Below, in pieces: positions 6,702 through 7,695 of a DNA stretch of 7,695 nucleotides (positions within the stretch are counted from its first letter, which is position 1; every line of letters begins with the position of its first letter). Made by a program: the position numbers and the translations under genes. The notes below the pieces were generated by a model. It had not been told where the DNA came from, did no database searches, and saw only the letters and a program-made list of their open reading frames with translations. The stretch is from Clostridiales bacterium. Lineage in GTDB: Bacteria > Bacillota > Clostridia > Lachnospirales > Lachnospiraceae. The stretch lies in NCBI GenBank assembly GCA_019420425.1, contig JAHZHG010000123.1, positions 1-7,695 of the forward strand, written 5' to 3'.

Positions 6702-6735
6702 GTTCGTATATAAACATGGGTTCGTATATAAGAAC
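6702..6735. promoter_or_regulatory. Two 12-bp direct repeats, candidate operator
   Basis: GTTCGTATATAA occurs at 6702-6713 and again at 6720-6731, 18 bp apart. The second copy extends into the near-palindrome GTTC-G-TATATA-A-GAAC (6720-6735), matching its reverse complement at 14 of 16 positions. Both copies lie immediately after the predicted transcription start and before the ribosome site, the usual place for a repressor block. A GntR- or LacI-type regulator of hexuronate genes is plausible but unproven. Confidence 0.55.
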
Positions 6736-6753
6736 AAAAAAGGAGAACGGAAA

Positions 6754-7404
6754 ATGCAGGAAAAAATTATTGCGGGCGTAAAGGAAAACAAGCTGATTGC
6801 TATTGTTCGCGGTATGGAGCCGGAGGCGTGTCTGGAGCTGGGCCGGGCGCTTCTGGCCGGAGGTATCCGCATGATTGAGGTCACGTTCAACCAGAGGAGC
6901 ACCGATCATTTTGCAGCTACGACAAAGGCGATTTCCACGCTCAGCGAACAGCTGGGCGGCCAGATGCTGGTCGGCGCAGGCACGGTGCTGAGCAGAGAAC
7001 AGGTGGATCTGGCCAAGGCAGCCGGGGCGGGCTACATTATCACCCCCTCCACTGACCCCGAGGTCATCCGCTATGCCAAGGCCCAGGGCCTGGTGGCTAT
7101 GCCGGGTGCGTTTACGCCCTCGGAGATCGTAGAGGCATACAAGGCAGGAGCCGATTTTGTCAAGGTATTCCCGGCGGGAAACATGGGGCCTGCCTACATA
7201 AAGGCGGTCAAAGCTCCGCTGTCCCACATTCCCCTGCTCGCCGTAGGCGGAGTGAACGAGAAAAACGTAGCCGATTTCCTGAAGGCAGGAGCAGTCGGCG
7301 CAGGCGTGGGAGGCAACCTGGTAAATAAGGACTGGATTGCCGCAGGAGAATTTGATAAAATAACAGCACTGGCAAAGGCGTATGTGCAGGCAGTACGCGG
7401 CTAA
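6754..7404 (+). CDS. KDPG/KHG aldolase (2-dehydro-3-deoxy-6-phosphogluconate aldolase)
   Basis: A cytoplasmic class I aldolase of 216 residues, the usual size, splitting 2-keto-3-deoxy-6-phosphogluconate into pyruvate and glyceraldehyde-3-phosphate. The TIM-barrel active site is visible: R19 in AIVRG, E42 in MIEVT, the GAGTV loop (74-78), TPSTD (98-101 region), and the Schiff-base lysine K137 in DFVKVFPAG. VGGV (164-167) and the Gly-rich GAGVGGNL (182-189) supply the phosphate site. It is equivalent to eda/kdgA; activity on 4-hydroxy-2-oxoglutarate is common in the family. ATG 6754 is chosen because AAAAAGGAG lies 9 nt upstream and the family N-terminus starts here; an in-frame extension to 6637 would translate the promoter and operator. 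The stop lies 21 bp before a PfkB kinase gene, indicating one operon for 2-keto-3-deoxygluconate use. Confidence 0.95.
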   Translation: MQEKIIAGVKENKLIAIVRGMEPEACLELGRALLAGGIRMIEVTFNQRSTDHFAATTKAISTLSEQLGGQMLVGAGTVLSREQVDLAKAAGAGYIITPSTDPEVIRYAKAQGLVAMPGAFTPSEIVEAYKAGADFVKVFPAGNMGPAYIKAVKAPLSHIPLLAVGGVNEKNVADFLKAGAVGAGVGGNLVNKDWIAAGEFDKITALAKAYVQAVRG

Positions 7405-7425
7405 GGAGCGGTAAAGGAGGAAAAA

Positions 7426-7695
7426 ATGGCTAAGGTAGTATGTTTTGGAGAAATTATGCTCCGTCTGAACCCGGAAGGGTATCTTCGTTTCGTGCAGTCC
7501 TCAAGATTCGAGGCTTCTTATGCAGGCGGTGAGGCAAATGTGGCCGTGTCCCTGGCCAACTACGGACACGATGCATCCTTTGTAACCAAGCTTCCGGAGA
7601 ACGAGATCGCCCAGAGCGCCATCAATGAGCTGCGCAGATTCGGCGTAGATACCAGGCAGATCGTAAAGGGCGGCCCGAGGCTCGGCATCTATTTT
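7426..7695 (+). CDS. PfkB-family sugar kinase, probably 2-keto-3-deoxygluconate kinase (3' end outside the window)
   Basis: The first 90 codons of a ribokinase/PfkB kinase; the frame is open to the last base. CFGEIMLRL (6-14) is the first beta strand, and YAGGEANVAVSLANYG (32-47) is the family N-terminal substrate-binding signature with the GGxxxN pattern. FVTKLPEN (52-59) and LRRFGVDT (69-76) continue the fold. The ATP-site DTxGAGD motif lies beyond the window. The GEIMLRLNPEG opening and the position directly after KDPG aldolase make phosphorylation of 2-keto-3-deoxygluconate the likely reaction, supplying the aldolase's substrate. The start is well supported by AAGGAGG (7414-7420) five bases before ATG. 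The kinase family is firm; the precise substrate is inferred from context. Confidence 0.88.
   Translation, partial: MAKVVCFGEIMLRLNPEGYLRFVQSSRFEASYAGGEANVAVSLANYGHDASFVTKLPENEIAQSAINELRRFGVDTRQIVKGGPRLGIYF

Overview
The window looks like a chromosomal segment from a moderately GC-rich Clostridia species, most likely Lachnospiraceae-like. The support is strong Shine-Dalgarno sites, some TTG/GTG starts, sigma-A-type promoters, a tRNA-Thr without encoded CCA, and proteins of recognisable Firmicutes type. This assignment is inference from gene content and protein style, not a database match. All genes are on the + strand.

Layout. (1) Bases 1-1828 hold an ABC exporter half-transporter, probably the catalytically competent partner of a heterodimer, whose N-terminus may begin before the window. 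(2) Bases 1829-2170 hold a hairpin-rich intergenic stretch, a clear promoter, tRNA-Thr(CGT) and an intrinsic terminator. (3) A GNAT acetyltransferase (2212-2721) is followed after 29 bp by a secreted transglutaminase-like protein (2751-4001); no separate promoter is evident for this pair. (4) A clear promoter at 4025-4053 precedes a TTG-started HPr paralogue in which the phosphorylatable His15 is Gln while Ser46 is kept, the Crh pattern. (5) A topB (DNA topoisomerase III) locus (4541-6616) is split over three reading frames and appears to have lost half of its zinc ribbon. (6) A new transcription unit starts at about 6662 with KDPG aldolase followed by the first 90 codons of a PfkB sugar kinase, probably 2-keto-3-deoxygluconate kinase. 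Together these form the lower part of hexuronate/pectin breakdown, giving pyruvate and glyceraldehyde-3-phosphate.

The most interesting points are three. The Crh-like HPr is unexpected because Crh is best known from Bacillus. The kdg promoter is flanked by a 15-bp dyad upstream of -35 and by 12-bp direct repeats, one inside a near-palindrome, just downstream of the predicted start of transcription. The two topB frame breaks fall at sequences with the geometry of recoding sites (CTT TGA C for +1, A AAA AAT for -1), and both shifts restore the expected protein. Ordinary gene decay or sequencing error in A-runs is still the simpler explanation for topB. No CRISPR array, insertion sequence or phage gene was seen.
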